Assembly (NCBI GenBank): GCA_022036555.1
Contig: CM039126.1
Span: forward strand, 1,948,676 to 2,012,675
Reading direction: 5' to 3'
Source: Microstegium vimineum
Lineage: Eukaryota; Streptophyta; Magnoliopsida; Poales; Poaceae
DNA: 64,000 nt
Shown: one piece after another, positions 36,067 through 47,339 of the stretch
How positions within the stretch are numbered: the stretch's first letter is position 1
How the letters are laid out: the number at the start of each line of letters is the position of its first letter
Position numbers and translations under genes: made by a program
Notes under the pieces: generated by a model
Database searches by the model: none
Seen by the model: only the letters and a program-made list of their open reading frames with translations
What the model was told of the DNA's origin: nothing

Positions 36067-36215
36067 TTATTTCCTTAAAAATAGGAGTTTTTTGTTTAGG
36101 GAAAGATTATTGTTATTTGGGTCGGACTCTGCGCGGGTCAGTTGTTTCCTTAAAAATAGGAGTTTTTGTTTAGGAAAGGTATGAGTCGTGTCTGTCTACA
36201 ACTCCTTTGCTGGAG

Positions 36216-36223
36216 TATAAATA
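36216..36223 (+). promoter_or_regulatory. TATA box of element B 5' LTR
   Basis: TATAAATA following GGAG, conserved across all LTRs of the family. Transcription would start roughly 30 bases downstream, near 36245-36255. Confidence 0.65.
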
Positions 36224-36633
36224 TGTACGTAGAGGTCGTAAGAAAATATAATCATATATCAAACAAATCTATTACTCTATTTACTTTTCCAGCAATCCTA
36301 GTTTTATTGTATTAGATCTAGCTTATCTACGAGTTCTTCAAGCTTCGAGGGGCCCCCCCTGCATCTCCTCGATCTCCGTCAACCCTTGCAAGTTCGCATT
36401 TGAGCAACCTGAGCCTTGACATCCGGGTGCATCATTGTCGTCTCATTCAGCTCTACTCTAGTTACTTGATCAAGTTTGAGCCTTGACATCCGGCGTATCG
36501 CCATTGTCTCATTCAGATCTGTTCTATCTATCGTCCTTGTCGATAACTGGTAAATCGACTGGCCACACTTTGGACATCAAATTCGGGTATAAGCCCGAGG
36601 TGTTCGCAGATCCTGATGCTTTTTGTGTCAACA

Positions 36634-36658
36634 CCTCTTTTGGCACACCCGGTGGGAC
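36634..36658 (+). other. Element B primer-binding site
   Basis: CCTCTTTTGGCACACCCGG then TGGGAC directly after the LTR, the Tat-type primer site. Confidence 0.7.
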
Positions 36659-36674
36659 GAATTATACATCTGCA

Positions 36675-39230
36675 ATGGGTGATAATACCGACGTCAATCC
36701 AAGAAACATCATAGAAGTCTCTGAAGCAAATCTGAGAGATGATCAGAGGCAGGCTATGGAGGATTATAAGCAGTTATATCTGAAGTCCTTCAGCCTAAGC
36801 AGGAGTGGCGAAGCTATCCAGAAGCAAGATCCGCCGGTTGCCGCGGCAGGTCACTTTTGACGCCAATCCTGGTAAATTACAAGAGATGGTTAATTCTACA
36901 TTAATCATGCATTAGTTAGCCATTCCAACGTGCTGTCCAATACAATATACAATGTTGTTATGTAATCTTTCAAGAAGGGCATGCACCCCAGTATGTTGGT
37001 CCGGCTTATCATCAACCTGGATCGGCATCTACCATAAACCCATCGACGGCTCCCATGGTGTCTTCCCAACCTGTGGATTCGACATGCCGATGCGGATACA
37101 CCGCCAAGATCGATCCCTGCAAGTATGTTCGATTGAACACCAGATCTGGCGGCGTCAGCAATGTCAGGACCCGCAACTAAGAGTCAGCCAACTCCCGTCA
37201 AGGTGGGATACGGTATGCCTCCAATCCATCTGTTGATTCTAATCTGATCCGAGTGACAGTACAACATGGAAGGGTCCTATAGCATCGGCAATGCCTTCGC
37301 CAGCCGATGATCCTATGACGCATTATACTACATCCTCCCAGCTGTGCAACTGCCATCAGAAGATCTTCAGGTGGGATACCCAAAGTGCCTCTTATGCCAC
37401 CATCGGCAAATCCTTTACTGATGAAGCAAGGCCCCGCAAATATAAGTCAGCCTATAGTGGTGGCGAATCTTCAAGCTAGAGTACCAACGCCTCAAGGTGG
37501 TCAATTTGTTGATTACTCCAGAATGCAGGAGCAACAGACTCCAGTTAGTCATCAGCCATCTGTGAATTATATGCCGATGACTTACAATCCTGGATGGACT
37601 GCTCCACCACCGATTCAGCAACAAGTGGCACAACCCGTAGTATCAGTACCTAGAAAATGCTCAGAGTGGAGCATCGGCATATCAACCGATGAATATGATG
37701 CCACAGTATTTCTCAATAAGCGTTCAAAGTGGTCTATCGGCTAATCAGCCGATGCATAATATTCAGCGGACTAATGTTGCGCCTGCACCAGCTGCTCCGG
37801 CTTACTTACCACAGAGATATGAAGAAGCATATCAGCCTGCTCAACCTATCAACATTCAGCCAATGCATCGGCAAGATCAGGATGCATATTGGGCCAATAA
37901 GATTGCCGAAGTGATGAAAAGAACAGTTCAACATCAAGCCTAAGGTTAATACCTATTCTTATCGGACGCCATAATCCTCGGGATACGATTTGATTCTCTC
38001 CCAAATCGGTACAAGGTACCAGATTTCACAAAATTCTCAGGCCAAGATGATACATCCACGATGGAGCATATCAACCGCTTCATTATCCAGTGTGGGGAAG
38101 CAGCTAGCCGAGATGAACTAAGGGTGAGATATTCTCGTATCATTATCTGGATCGGCATTCACATGGTTCATTTCACTACCTCCAAACTCTGTGATCACTT
38201 GGGCCGATTTGGAGAGGCAGTTTCATAAATACTTCTTCGCCAGCGTACATGAGAAGAAGATTACCGATTTGGTTAAGCTGAGGCAACGTAATGACGAATC
38301 GGTAGAAAACTTCGTCCAAAGGATGCGAGATGTGAAGAATAAGTGCTACAACTTGGTGCTTGATGACCGGCAATTGGCAGATTTGGCCTTCCAAGGATTG
38401 CTGCTGCATATCAAAGATAAATATGCATCTCAGGAGTTTGAAAGTTTAAGTCATCTTGTGCAGAGAATTGTTGATCAAGACATTAAACCTTTCGAGCCTA
38501 GGAAGACTTGGAACAAAAGGTGTCCTTTATTGGACAGAAGAAGGTTCTGAGTCAGATGAAGAACTAAGTATTGACGATGCTGAATGGGTGAAAGATAAGA
38601 AGCCAGTATCTTGTCCGTTCGGCCAAAAAGAAGCTGAGAGGTTCTCCTTTGATATCACCAAGGCCGATAGGATGTTTGACCTATTGCTTCAAGAAGGGCG
38701 GATCAAGTTGGCGCCTAACCAGGTAATTCCATCGGCCAAAGAGCTCAGAAAGATCAGGTATTGCAAGTGGCACAATGCGACTTCGCACTAGATACCATTG
38801 ATTTGCAAAGTATTTAGGCAGCAGTTGTAGTCAGAAATCGAATCTGGGCGAATTAAGTTTGAAAATTATAAAGCCCAGAAGCCGATGAAGATCGATCAGC
38901 ACCCGTTCCAAATAACATGGTGGAAACCAGTGGAAAGACTAAGGTGTTGACATCGGAAGCTGCAAGAAAAGCGCATCGTAGACCCTGAACATCAAATAGC
39001 TGCGCATGAAGTAATAGGGGAGGAAGTTTGCCGATGATAGAAAAGGAAGAGACTTGCCAAAGATAGAAGTAGCACCGGGAGGTCTTATGGCATCGTGATC
39101 ACGCATAGGCGGCCACAACAAGATTATCTGCAATCGCAGGAGGAACGGTATCGGCGACAGGAAGAAGAAAGGCACCAACAGTGGCTTCGGCATAAAGATC
39201 ATTGGAGGTGTCCCTTCTTTGTTCATTGCT
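36675..39230 (+). pseudogene. Element B gag (capsid and nucleocapsid)
   Basis: The start ATG is at 36675, after the PBS. The N-terminal part contains QLYLKSFSLSRSGEAIQKQ (36760-36830). A long Pro/Gln/Met-rich part follows at 36950-37950 in several frames, ending in DAYWANKIAEVMK. The retrotransposon gag domain is clear at 38191-38550: WADLERQFHKYFF, LRQRNDESVENFVQRMRD, LADLAFQGLL and HIKDKYAS. A Cys/His stretch (YCKWHNATSH, 38758-38790) and a second one (CPFFVHCWEEGIKLPT...CPEC, 39208-39280) could bind zinc. Frames shift at several points. Gag assembles the particle in which reverse transcription happens. Confidence 0.85.
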
Positions 39231-40090
39231 GGGAAGAAGGAATCAAACTACCCACTGCTGATAATTGCCCTGAATGTAATGGTACTACCCTGTCCGATCG
39301 GTTAGAAAAGAAACCTTGCTTTGACGATCGATCATCAAACTATAGCAGGCCGATCGGAGGAAAACGGTCAGCACGTGATCGGCTGGGGGGCAAGCTCAGC
39401 GCACATGACAGGCTTGGCAGGCGTGTTGGTCAAGAGGAGCTTGAGGAGATGGCCAATGCAAGAGTACCCGATGAGGAGATATTCTCTAGAGATCCAAACA
39501 TAAGGCGTGGTGCCGATACAAGCGGTGAAAAACAGTACCAGCCTGTTTGGAAAACTAAGCTTTCTCAATGGTGCCCCAAAGGTCTGAAAAAGACTCAGAA
39601 AAGAGGGATTCAGCGCGAACGCCAAGGAGATTTATATGACAGTGAAAATCCTTCAAGGGAAAGTCTCCAGTCAAGCAGTGGAGGCCAAAGCGCAAGGATA
39701 GGGATCCATCGGCAGAAATCAATATGGTCGTCATATTGCCGATGGAATTCATGGCACCTGTCGATGCTAAGGAAGAAGCCGCTGAGATGGCACAGTTGGT
39801 GTTAGATCGATGACAGCTGTCTTTGAGAAGTCTAGCGATGATGAAAGACAACACTTAAGAGCTCTGTTCATCAAAGGTAAAGTAGATGGGCAGCCGTGAC
39901 GAAGATGCTGGTGGACGGTGGGGCATCAATCATATAATGCCATATGTCATGTTCAGGAAACTTGGGAAAGGTGACCAAGACTTAGTCAAGACGGACATGA
40001 AACTTAAAGATTTTGAAGGCAATGTGTCGCAGCTATGGGAGTCGTATGTGTTGAATTAACCATCGGCAGTAAAACTTTGCGACAACGTTT
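39231..40090 (+). pseudogene. Element B gag-pol linker and aspartic protease
   Basis: The long frame 39095-39805 continues into a charged linker with repeated DRLGG/HDRLGRR units (39360-39430). The protease follows: VDGGASI lies near 39905-39925 and its downstream part MPYVMFRKLGK near 39930-39970, separated by a one-base frame change. DGGAS is the usual Tat-lineage form of the retropepsin active site. The enzyme would cleave the Gag-Pol polyprotein. Confidence 0.75.
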
Positions 40091-40567
40091 TCGTGATCAG
40101 TGGCAAGGCACCTATAATGCATTCCTTCTAGGAAGGGATTGGATCCATGCTAATTGCTGCATTCCTTCTATAAGCACCAAAGCCTCGTGCAATGGGTTGG
40201 AGACAAGATTGAAGTCGTCCGGAGTGAAACTCCGTCATTGTTGCATCGGCAGAATTGGAAACTTATGAGCAAACCAGGTGCATATCAGGTGAAGCTTGGG
40301 ACACGGAGTTCCTCAAAGTTGTCGATTACCGCATTACACCGATCCATGCAGTCGGTCCTAAAGAAGAGTTTTAATGGATCGATTTGCGATGATGAAAACT
40401 GGGACAGGGGTTCACATCCGCCGATGATTTACTAGAGATAGATATCGACGATGGCAATAGGCCCAGGCCAACTTTCATTAGTGCTAAGTTAGATTCCCAA
40501 TGTAAACAACAATTGAGTGATTTATTAAAGAAAATACAAAGATTGTTTTGCTTGGGATTATACAGAG

Positions 40568-41390
40568 ATGCCTGGTTTGGACCGATCAATAGTTGAACAT
40601 CGGTTACCTATTAAGTCTAATTTCCAACCTTATCAGCAACCAGCACGCCGATGCAACCCTATTATCTTACCCGACATTAAAGCTGAGATTACAAAGTTAA
40701 TTGAAGCTGGATTTATTCGGCAATGCGATATGCCGAATGGATTTCTAATGTGGTTCCTGTGTATAAGAAAAATGGAAAACTACGTGTTTGCATTGATTTC
40801 AGGAATCTCAATAAGGCTATGCCGATGGATGGTTATCCGATACCCGTTGCTGATCTGCTAGTTGATGCTGCTGCTGGACATCAAATCATTAGTTTCATGG
40901 ATGGTAATGCTGGATATAATCAAATATTCATGGCTGAAGAAGACATATCCAAGACTGCTTTTAGATGTCCAGGTCATGTCGGTTTATTTGAGTGGTTGTA
41001 ATGACTTTTGGCTTGAAGAATGCGGTGCTACTTACCAGAGAGCAATGAATTTTATTTTTCATAAGTACATCGGCCATGATAGTTGAAATCTATATTGATG
41101 ATGTGGTGGTCAAGTCTGGAAATTTTGAGAAGCATCTTACCGATTTACGAAGGATCCTGGAATGCACAAGGAACATGGGTTAAAGATGAATCCTATAAGT
41201 GTGCATTTGGTGGTATCGGCAGGTCAATTTCTGGGTTTCATGGTACATCAGAGAGGTATAGAGATCGGCAGGAAATCTATTGATGCAATAACAAAGTAGT
41301 TGCTCTACCAATAAGATTGAGCTGCAATCTTTGATCGCAAAATTAATTTTATCAGGAGATTCATATCCAACTTGTCTGGTAAAATTAAGT
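40568..41390 (+). pseudogene. Element B reverse transcriptase
   Basis: Frames 40568-40861 and 40723-41001 carry IEAGFIRQ, then VCIDFRNLNKAMPMDGYPIP and FMDGNAGYNQIFMAEED, which are the finger and palm motifs with the first catalytic Asp. The catalytic YIDDVV is at 41091-41108, in a different frame from the preceding segment. The thumb/connection part follows to about 41390. At least two frameshifts break it. Domain order and the short spacing to RNase H are as expected for gypsy elements. Confidence 0.88.
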
Positions 41391-41880
41391 CTTTTAGCTC
41401 GTTGTTAAAGCTGAAAGCTGATCAAGAGTTTACATGGAAAGAGGAACAACAGTTAGCCTTGGAAGAGATCAAGAAATATTTGGCAAACCCTCCGGTCTTA
41501 GTTCCACCTCAACACGGGAAGCTTTCAGGTTGTATTTGTCTGCCGATGACGGCGTTATCGGATCAGCCTTAATCCAAGAATTCGAAGGGAAAGAACGTGT
41601 GATTTATTATTTGAGTAGAAGGCTGGTAGATGCTGAAACCAGGTATTCGGCCATAGAAAGATTATGTTTATGCTTATATTTCTCTTGCATAAAATAAGGC
41701 ATTATTTATGTTGGCCAAATGCACTGTTATTTGCAAAGATGATGTGTTAAGTATATGCTGTCGATGCCGATATTAAGTGGGAGAATCGGCAAATGGATTC
41801 TAGCACTTTCAGAATTTGATCTAAGGTATGAATCGGCTAAGGAAGTTAAAGGTCAGGTGATGGCCGATTTTGTTACTAAA
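41391..41880 (+). pseudogene. Element B classical RNase H
   Basis: Frames 41372-41572, 41434-41697 and 41755-42000 carry LKADQEFTWKEEQQLALEEI, then LYLSADDGVIGSALIQE, VIYYLSRRLVDAETRYS and SEFDLRYESAKEVKGQVMAD. These are the RNase H beta-strand with its Asp, the YxSR-Glu region and the terminal 'ADF' Asp. It degrades the RNA of the RNA/DNA hybrid. Confidence 0.85.
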
Positions 41881-42330
41881 CATTGCAATGTGATAAGCTC
41901 TGTAGAGATTGCTCCTTGGACTTTGTTCTTTGATGGGTCTACATGCAAAGAAGAGGCAGTATCGTGTTCTCTTAATTTCACCCCGAGGACAGAAATATGA
42001 AGTTTTGTTGCTGATTGTTGCTACGTCGACAAACAATCAGGCTAAGTATCAGGCTTTAATATACAAAGGGTTGGAGTTACTCAGGGAAGTGCGTGCCGAT
42101 GCCGTCGAAGTCTTTGGTGACTCTATGTTGGTGATCAATCAATTAATTGGGATATATGAATGCCGAAGTGAAGTGTTAATTGCACACCATGAGAGGTGTT
42201 TACAGTTATTAAAAGAATTCAAAGATACCACCTTGAGCATGTTCCCAGGTTGCATAATGAAGAGGCTAATCGGTTAGCACAGAATGCTTTTGGGTATCAG
42301 CCAATTCAAGAAGTCATGACATCAATGATG
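41881..42330 (+). pseudogene. Element B second, archaeal-type RNase H (aRNH)
   Basis: After the classical RNase H comes APWTLFFDGSTCKEEA (41905-41955), then TSTNNQAKYQALIYKGLELL (42027-42085), VEVFGDSMLVINQLIG (42107-42150) and the 'H-x-x-R-x-x-N-x-x-A' end near 42235-42280. The DGS, E/K-Y and DS motifs are those of archaeal/plant-type RNase H. A second RNase H of this type is a known trait of Tat-lineage elements. In the middle, K replaces the usual E of NNxAEY. One frameshift occurs near 41980. Confidence 0.83.
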
Positions 42331-43597
42331 GTCGCCGATGACTGGAGAAAAGAAATTGCCAATTACTTAAGAGATCCATCTAAAAAGGTTGAAAAGCGTC
42401 TAAGGTTTCAAGCTACCAAGTATGTGCTCCTTGATGATTAATTGTATATCGGACAATCGATGGAGTTTTGCTCAGATGCCTTGCCAAAGAAGAGTCAGAA
42501 GAATTGATGGGTGAGATTCATGAAGGGGTATGTGGAGCGCATCAATCGGCATTCAAGATGAAGGGGTGATTAGACGGAATGGGTATTACTGGCCGACAAT
42601 TCTTGAGGATTGCTTCAAATACTTCAAGGGATGTCAAGATTGTCAGAAATTCGGTAATGTTTAGAGGGTACCTGCATCGGCAATGAATCCTACAATCAAG
42701 CCTTGGCCGTTTAGAGGATGGGCTATTGATCTCATCGGACAAATTTATCCGCCATCGAGTAAGGGCATAAATTCATACTTGTTGCCACCAATTACTTTAC
42801 GAAATGGGTTGAGGCTATTCCTTTGAAGAAGGTAACATCGACTAAAATGATAGACTTTGTAAAAGAGCATATTGTTTACCGATTTGGTATTTCTCAGACT
42901 ATTACCACTAATCAAGGGACGATGTTTACATCGGGGGAGTTTGACGAATTGCTACCGGTATGGGGTTTAAGGTTTTAAACGCTTCCCCTTATTATGCTCA
43001 AGCTAATGGTCAAGCCGAGGCAACAAACAAAGGAATTATCAAGCTTATTACAAGCGCAAGATTGAAGAAAACCCTAGGAGGTGCATGTGGTGTTGAATGA
43101 AGCTTTGTGGTCATATCAGATGGCGTGTCACGTGTGCAACTAAGGTTTCGCCATACCAGTTGGTATATGGACATGATGCTGTTCTACCCTGGGAAATTAA
43201 GACTGGTTCTAGACGGTTGTTTTCTCAAGATTCAGTTGATAGCCGATGAATATGATACCCTTATGAAGGATGAGTTGGAAGATTTGGCGGATCATCGGCT
43301 GAGAGCTCTAATCAGCATCGAGGAGAACAAGAAAAGGGTTGCCAGTGGTACGACAAAAAGGTGAAGGTAAAAGAATTTGCCGATGGTGATCTGGTGTGGA
43401 AACTGATTTTACCGATTGGGACTAAGAGTTCAAAGTTGGGAAGTGGTCTCCTAATTGGGAAGGTCATATTTTGGATAAGTCAGTCTGTTCCTGGAAACGC
43501 TTATATTTTGGAAACACTTGAAGGGGTTGCGTTTCCCAGAGCAATCAACGGTAAATATTTAAAGAAATATTATCCCAGTATCTGGGTAGATGCATAA
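42331..43597 (+). pseudogene. Element B integrase
   Basis: The zinc-binding entry (EIHEGVCGAHQSAF) is at about 42508-42555. The core is in several frames, with an NASPYYAQANGQAEATNKGI segment split near 42990-43040 that surrounds the third catalytic residue (QAE). The C-terminal domain at 43361-43597 includes FADGDLVWKLILPIGTK and ends with AINGKYLKKYYPSIW before a TAA at 43595. At least five frame breaks occur in the core, so no active enzyme is encoded by this copy as read. Confidence 0.82.
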
Positions 43598-43726
43598 AGC
43601 AATATAAGTATAAATGCCGATGATGGAAAGATCATACGAAACATCGATAGAAAGCATATTAAAGTTATATTACATGCAAAATCAGTTGCCAAGTTCACAG
43701 TTGCTGACATAACAAATTATAACAGA
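43598..43726. other. Element B convergent spacer
   Basis: Short AT-rich spacer between the stop of pol (plus strand) and the stop of the antisense ORF (minus strand). Transcripts from both directions would overlap or end here. Confidence 0.4.
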
Positions 43727-44409
43727 TTACAACAGGGATTGAATGGATGTTATCGCACGCAGGCGAATCTGATCTGCTTCTTCTATCTCCCTGATGTCAT
43801 CATCGGCAGATCCTTTGACTGGCTTGATCTTTCTTTTCAATAGAATAGCTTGCTGAGCGTTTGCATCTCTTTCTTGTTGCAGGGCTTTGACAGCATCGGG
43901 CAGTTGAGCTTTCTTTTGGTTGGCCACATCTAGGGCTTCATCGACTTTCTTCAGTTCAGCCAGCAGTTTCCCTTCTTGCCGATAAGTGGGTGATTTCTTG
44001 CTCAAGATCATGCCAGAGGTTTCTAATGGTCGATGCCCTTGTGCTTTTCATCGGCAACTTGTTTGAACTGGAGCATTTCTTCTTCGAGCTTTGATTGAGC
44101 GGCTCTATCGACAATACGACATGAGGCCCGTTGGTATTGAAGTTGTCGGCTCTCAAGGAATGCTGCTTGGAAGAGTGTTTCTTCGATATCGGCAGGCAGA
44201 TGACCTTGAATCTCCTTGAAAGTCACTTTCGCTGCAGTGGAATCTTGAACTAGGAGAGATGTGCTTTGTTGCAGTGAAAGTAGGAATGCTTCGAGCTTAG
44301 ATTTGATGTCTGCCGATGTAGTTCTTGGAGCTGGAGCAGAGCTTTCTTCGTTATCTTCATCGGGAACGATGACGGCAAAAGAGAATAAGCTATCAGGGGA
44401 GTCTTGGGC

Positions 44410-44478
44410 CTGAAAAGAAGAAAATAAGAGTTTGTCGATCATAAGTTTATATTGCAAGCTTTATGACAGTCGGCTTAC
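44410..44478 (-). other. Intron in the element B antisense ORF (69 bp)
   Basis: Donor GTAAGCC at 44478 and acceptor TTTTCTTCTTTTCAG at 44410, on the minus strand. Confidence 0.72.
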
Positions 44479-44972
44479 CATCTTAAAACGGATTTCTTGC
44501 CTTGGACTCGGGAAAGCAGTTGGCGCAGTAGTGTCTTGAATATCGGCAATGGTTGCTGATGAGCTTGCTTCTGTGGGAGGCATAGTCGATGCTGGTGTCG
44601 ATGCTGTTGTCGGTGTTGTTGTGGATGGACTCTGCGGAGGCGGTGTTGTTTCCTGATCAGGAACTTCCACCGGTGCAAGTGCTGGTTCTGTGTGGTGGTG
44701 CATCAGTGTGAGCGGGAGAAGATGGAGCTGGTGGCATAGGCTGGAGACGATGATGGAGCTGATGGTGCAGGTGAAGTTGGTGACGAGGCTGGAGCCAATG
44801 CCGTAGCTAGGGTTGGTGGCACAGATGGAGTATCTAGCCTCAAGCGTTTCTTCTTCCTTGGGGCAGCAACGCTTGGTGAACCAGCGCGTTTCGGCTGCGA
44901 AGCTTGGGGGGCATCAGCAACATGAGTCAGGGAGGTTTATACATTTGGAGCAGCTGCCGATGAGCTCGTTGC

Positions 44973-45058
44973 CTGTAAAAGATATTTGGTGCAAGTTAAA
45001 TAAAGTGAATGTTGCCGATGAGAGTTTGTGATCGGTAATAAATGCGAGAAGGACTTAC
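44973..45058 (-). other. Intron in the element B antisense ORF (86 bp)
   Basis: Donor GTAAGTCCTTC at 45058 and acceptor AAATATCTTTTACAG at 44973, on the minus strand. Confidence 0.7.
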
Positions 45059-45271
45059 TGTGAAAGCTTGCGCCAAGATGGCGGCAATGGCCGATGGAGT
45101 AGCGGTGGTCCTAACTGGTGTCAGCTTAGGCTTGAGGGTAACCTTAGGTACCCTTTGAGGTGTGAAGGCAGCCAATGAGGGAGCCTTGCTGCCGATTATC
45201 GATATGGGATTCATCAAGCGCAGATTGAAGTGTTTGCCGCTCTTGCTCTTTCGGGGGATTGGATCGTTGAC

Positions 45272-45345
45272 CTGTTGGCAGAAAAGTTAGTACCGATGAA
45301 TCCGGGAGAAGATAAGAGGTGAATGAAGTCAAAAGTAAGACTTAC
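45272..45345 (-). other. Intron in the element B antisense ORF (74 bp)
   Basis: Donor GTAAGTCTTAC at 45345 and acceptor TTTTCTGCCAACAG at 45272, on the minus strand. Confidence 0.65.
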
Positions 45346-46798
45346 TGCCTCATCAGGAACAACGTGCTCATCGTCAATTAAATGCCGATAGTAGTGTGAT
45401 GATGCGGCGAACAGTTGATTTTTCCACTCTTGCCACCAAGATTTGTATGACTCGGTGATGAAGGATGTTGGTGCCCAAGAGGATAAGTCAATGTTGATAC
45501 ATCAGCATGAGGAGGGAGATTGACAATCTTTTTCCAATCCATGGCACTGGAGATGGTTTCTCTTGGTTTGATCACGTTGGCGTAGCTGAATTTGATCGGC
45601 AACTGACCAAACGCTAGTTGTCTTGCTGCTGCCGATGGATAATAGAACTCATAAGATGGAGCATTATTCCCGGTCCCGAAGATGTTAACTGGAATGGCCC
45701 GTGGAATGATAGTAGCTTTCATGATCATCTCATTCTGTGGTATATTCCCATCGGTAAGGTTGAAGGAGAGTGGGAATTGGTTGTCCTAGTCAACGTAAGG
45801 CCACCAAACCCGTTCTGCAGCAGGATTCCATAGTAAAATCTCTGAAAGAACAGGCCGAATTGACTTTCATTGGCATCGGTCCTGGCGGCACTATTATGGC
45901 CTGTCCAAAATTGAGTGGAGGACGGGTTGCGATTCATCATCGTCAAATTCATATTCCTCCGATATATCTCTTGGGAATTGTTGATTGAATAGGTCAAACT
46001 GGAGGACCTTATGCATGTGTGCATTCAGCCACATATTCACAAACCACCAGGGGCCTCCAAGGTTGCCGATGGGTTCACCTAGCAGTAGCTTTCTGGTATA
46101 CTTGGTGCAGAAGATGATATACAGAACCAAGGAGATATCGGCCAAGAGGGAATCCTTCGTTGACCAAGAATTCTGCTGCAGGGAGATATGTGGTTGTGGG
46201 TCCAACTGTCCTGCCACAGAAAATATACTTATCTAGCCCACATGTTCAGGAAGATGGCGTGTTCCCTCTGGCCTACCGATCCGGTCTTCTAGTTTTCTTT
46301 GATGTATCCAGTCCAACCGCCGATGTTACGGGTGTTCACCCGATGTTCAGACTTCCTATGGAAGAGGGTGGAAGGATCAGTAGAAGAGACGTCAAGGCCG
46401 GTGAGCATATGTACATCGGCAAGCGTAGGAGTGGCTGGTCCATGTCTGAATAGAAACGCGTTCATTGTATCGGACCAAAAATAAGATGCAGCGATCATCA
46501 TTTTTCATTCTTGGCCATGTCGGCATGTGACAATTTGATGCACTGGTCTATATTTGCGTTCTGCCCAATAGACTTGCTGTGTTCTGGACATCTAAGGTAC
46601 CAATTCTTCCAACCTTTAGTGGGTTTGGGACATGAGCGGAAAGCATCCCTCCACAACCCTAGATTGAAACACTCGGATCTAAAGGGGATGTGGTTAGTCT
46701 CCTGCATTGATGAGCGCAGTAGGATCGGTATTCCCCATTGGGCCCAGGCAATGAAAGTGTGATTGATCGATAGGGATTGTTATTTTGTTGCGCAGTTC

Positions 46799-46893
46799 CT
46801 AGATTTGGAAGATGAAAAGAAAGCAAAAGGGGAGTTATGGAACAATGCGAAAAAGGAAATAGAGAGATGCAGAGCGAGGGAAGGAGGAATTAC
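46799..46893 (-). other. Intron 1 of the element B antisense ORF (95 bp)
   Basis: Donor GTAATT at 46893 and acceptor TTCCAAATCTAG ending at 46799, with a pyrimidine-rich, AT-rich interior. Exon phase is kept (codon GAG before, codon GAA after). Confidence 0.7.
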
Positions 46894-47000
46894 CTCAGGA
46901 ACGTTGAAGTTGATCACATTGGAGCCAGAGAGATTCTTGTGGTTCGCGCCTTGATGAAGGAAGGAGACGCCGCCGTTTGAGGATCACGAGTGTTCTTCAG

Positions 47001-47324
47001 AGGCGCCGGTGAAATGAAGGAGTAAAAGTGAATGCGGGCTCGGGATGAAGAACAGATTGGATGGTGGTAACTTTTATAGGCCCGGTCGGGGGTCTTTTGG
47101 AATTCTCTTTGCACTGAGCAGGAATATGGAAGAGTATGGTAATGGATTCGCGCGGAAATCGAGGGATTTTGAGGTTGGATTTGTGATTGTTTCGCGCTAC
47201 AGTTGCAGGGTTCTGTTGGTAACTTGCAATTTTTACGCGCGGTAATCGAGGAGATCGTGCAAGTATCTTGGAGGAAAAGGTTACAGTAGAGAGAATTTCG
47301 GCGCGTAAAATATTTTGCACTCCG
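47001..47324. other. Element B region between antisense ORF and polypurine tract
   Basis: Upstream region of the antisense gene, so it should contain its promoter and 5' leader. On the minus strand I see CAAATCC-type and TAAAAG stretches (TATAAAAG at about 47072-47079) that could serve as a TATA element. A 180-codon open frame crosses it and enters the LTR but has no coding character. Confidence 0.4.
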
Positions 47325-47339
47325 AAATTGGGGGGCATG
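47325..47339 (+). other. Element B polypurine tract
   Basis: AATTGGGGGGCATG directly before the 3' LTR. Confidence 0.75.

Larger units (their letters stand above)
35634..36633 (+). repeat. Element B 5' LTR (1000 bp)
   Basis: Begins TGTTGACACC and ends GTGTCAACA. It has TTGCCGAT-type words in its first part, two tandem promoter units (36041-36115 and 36118-36180, each with a dyad then CCTTAAAAATAGGAGTTTTT), and TATAAATA at 36216-36223. It differs from the 3' LTR mostly by one-base indels, plus a local GGGGCCCCCCC stretch at 36350 that looks like a sequencing artefact. Confidence 0.93.
43727..47000 (-). pseudogene. Element B antisense ORF: intron-containing plant mobile domain (PMD) protein
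   Basis: The gene runs on the strand opposite gag-pol and starts just inside the 3' LTR. Exon 1 ends at 46894 with ...NVPE, and the reading continues in phase over an intron. The PMD spans about 45850-46710: FRSECFNLGLWRDAFRSCPK, then FWSDTMNAFLFRHGPATPTL and ADVHMLTGLDV (46289-46501), then a segment with GGPWWFVNMWLN (about 46045-46080). This is the plant mobile domain family of MAIN/MAIL1 (PF10536-like). The middle part is Ser/Thr/Pro-rich (44461-44703). The end is a coiled coil (AELKKVDEALDVANQKKA, 43727-44011). Four short GT-AG introns are visible. One or two frameshifts interrupt the PMD exon. Its role for the element is unknown. Confidence 0.82.
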
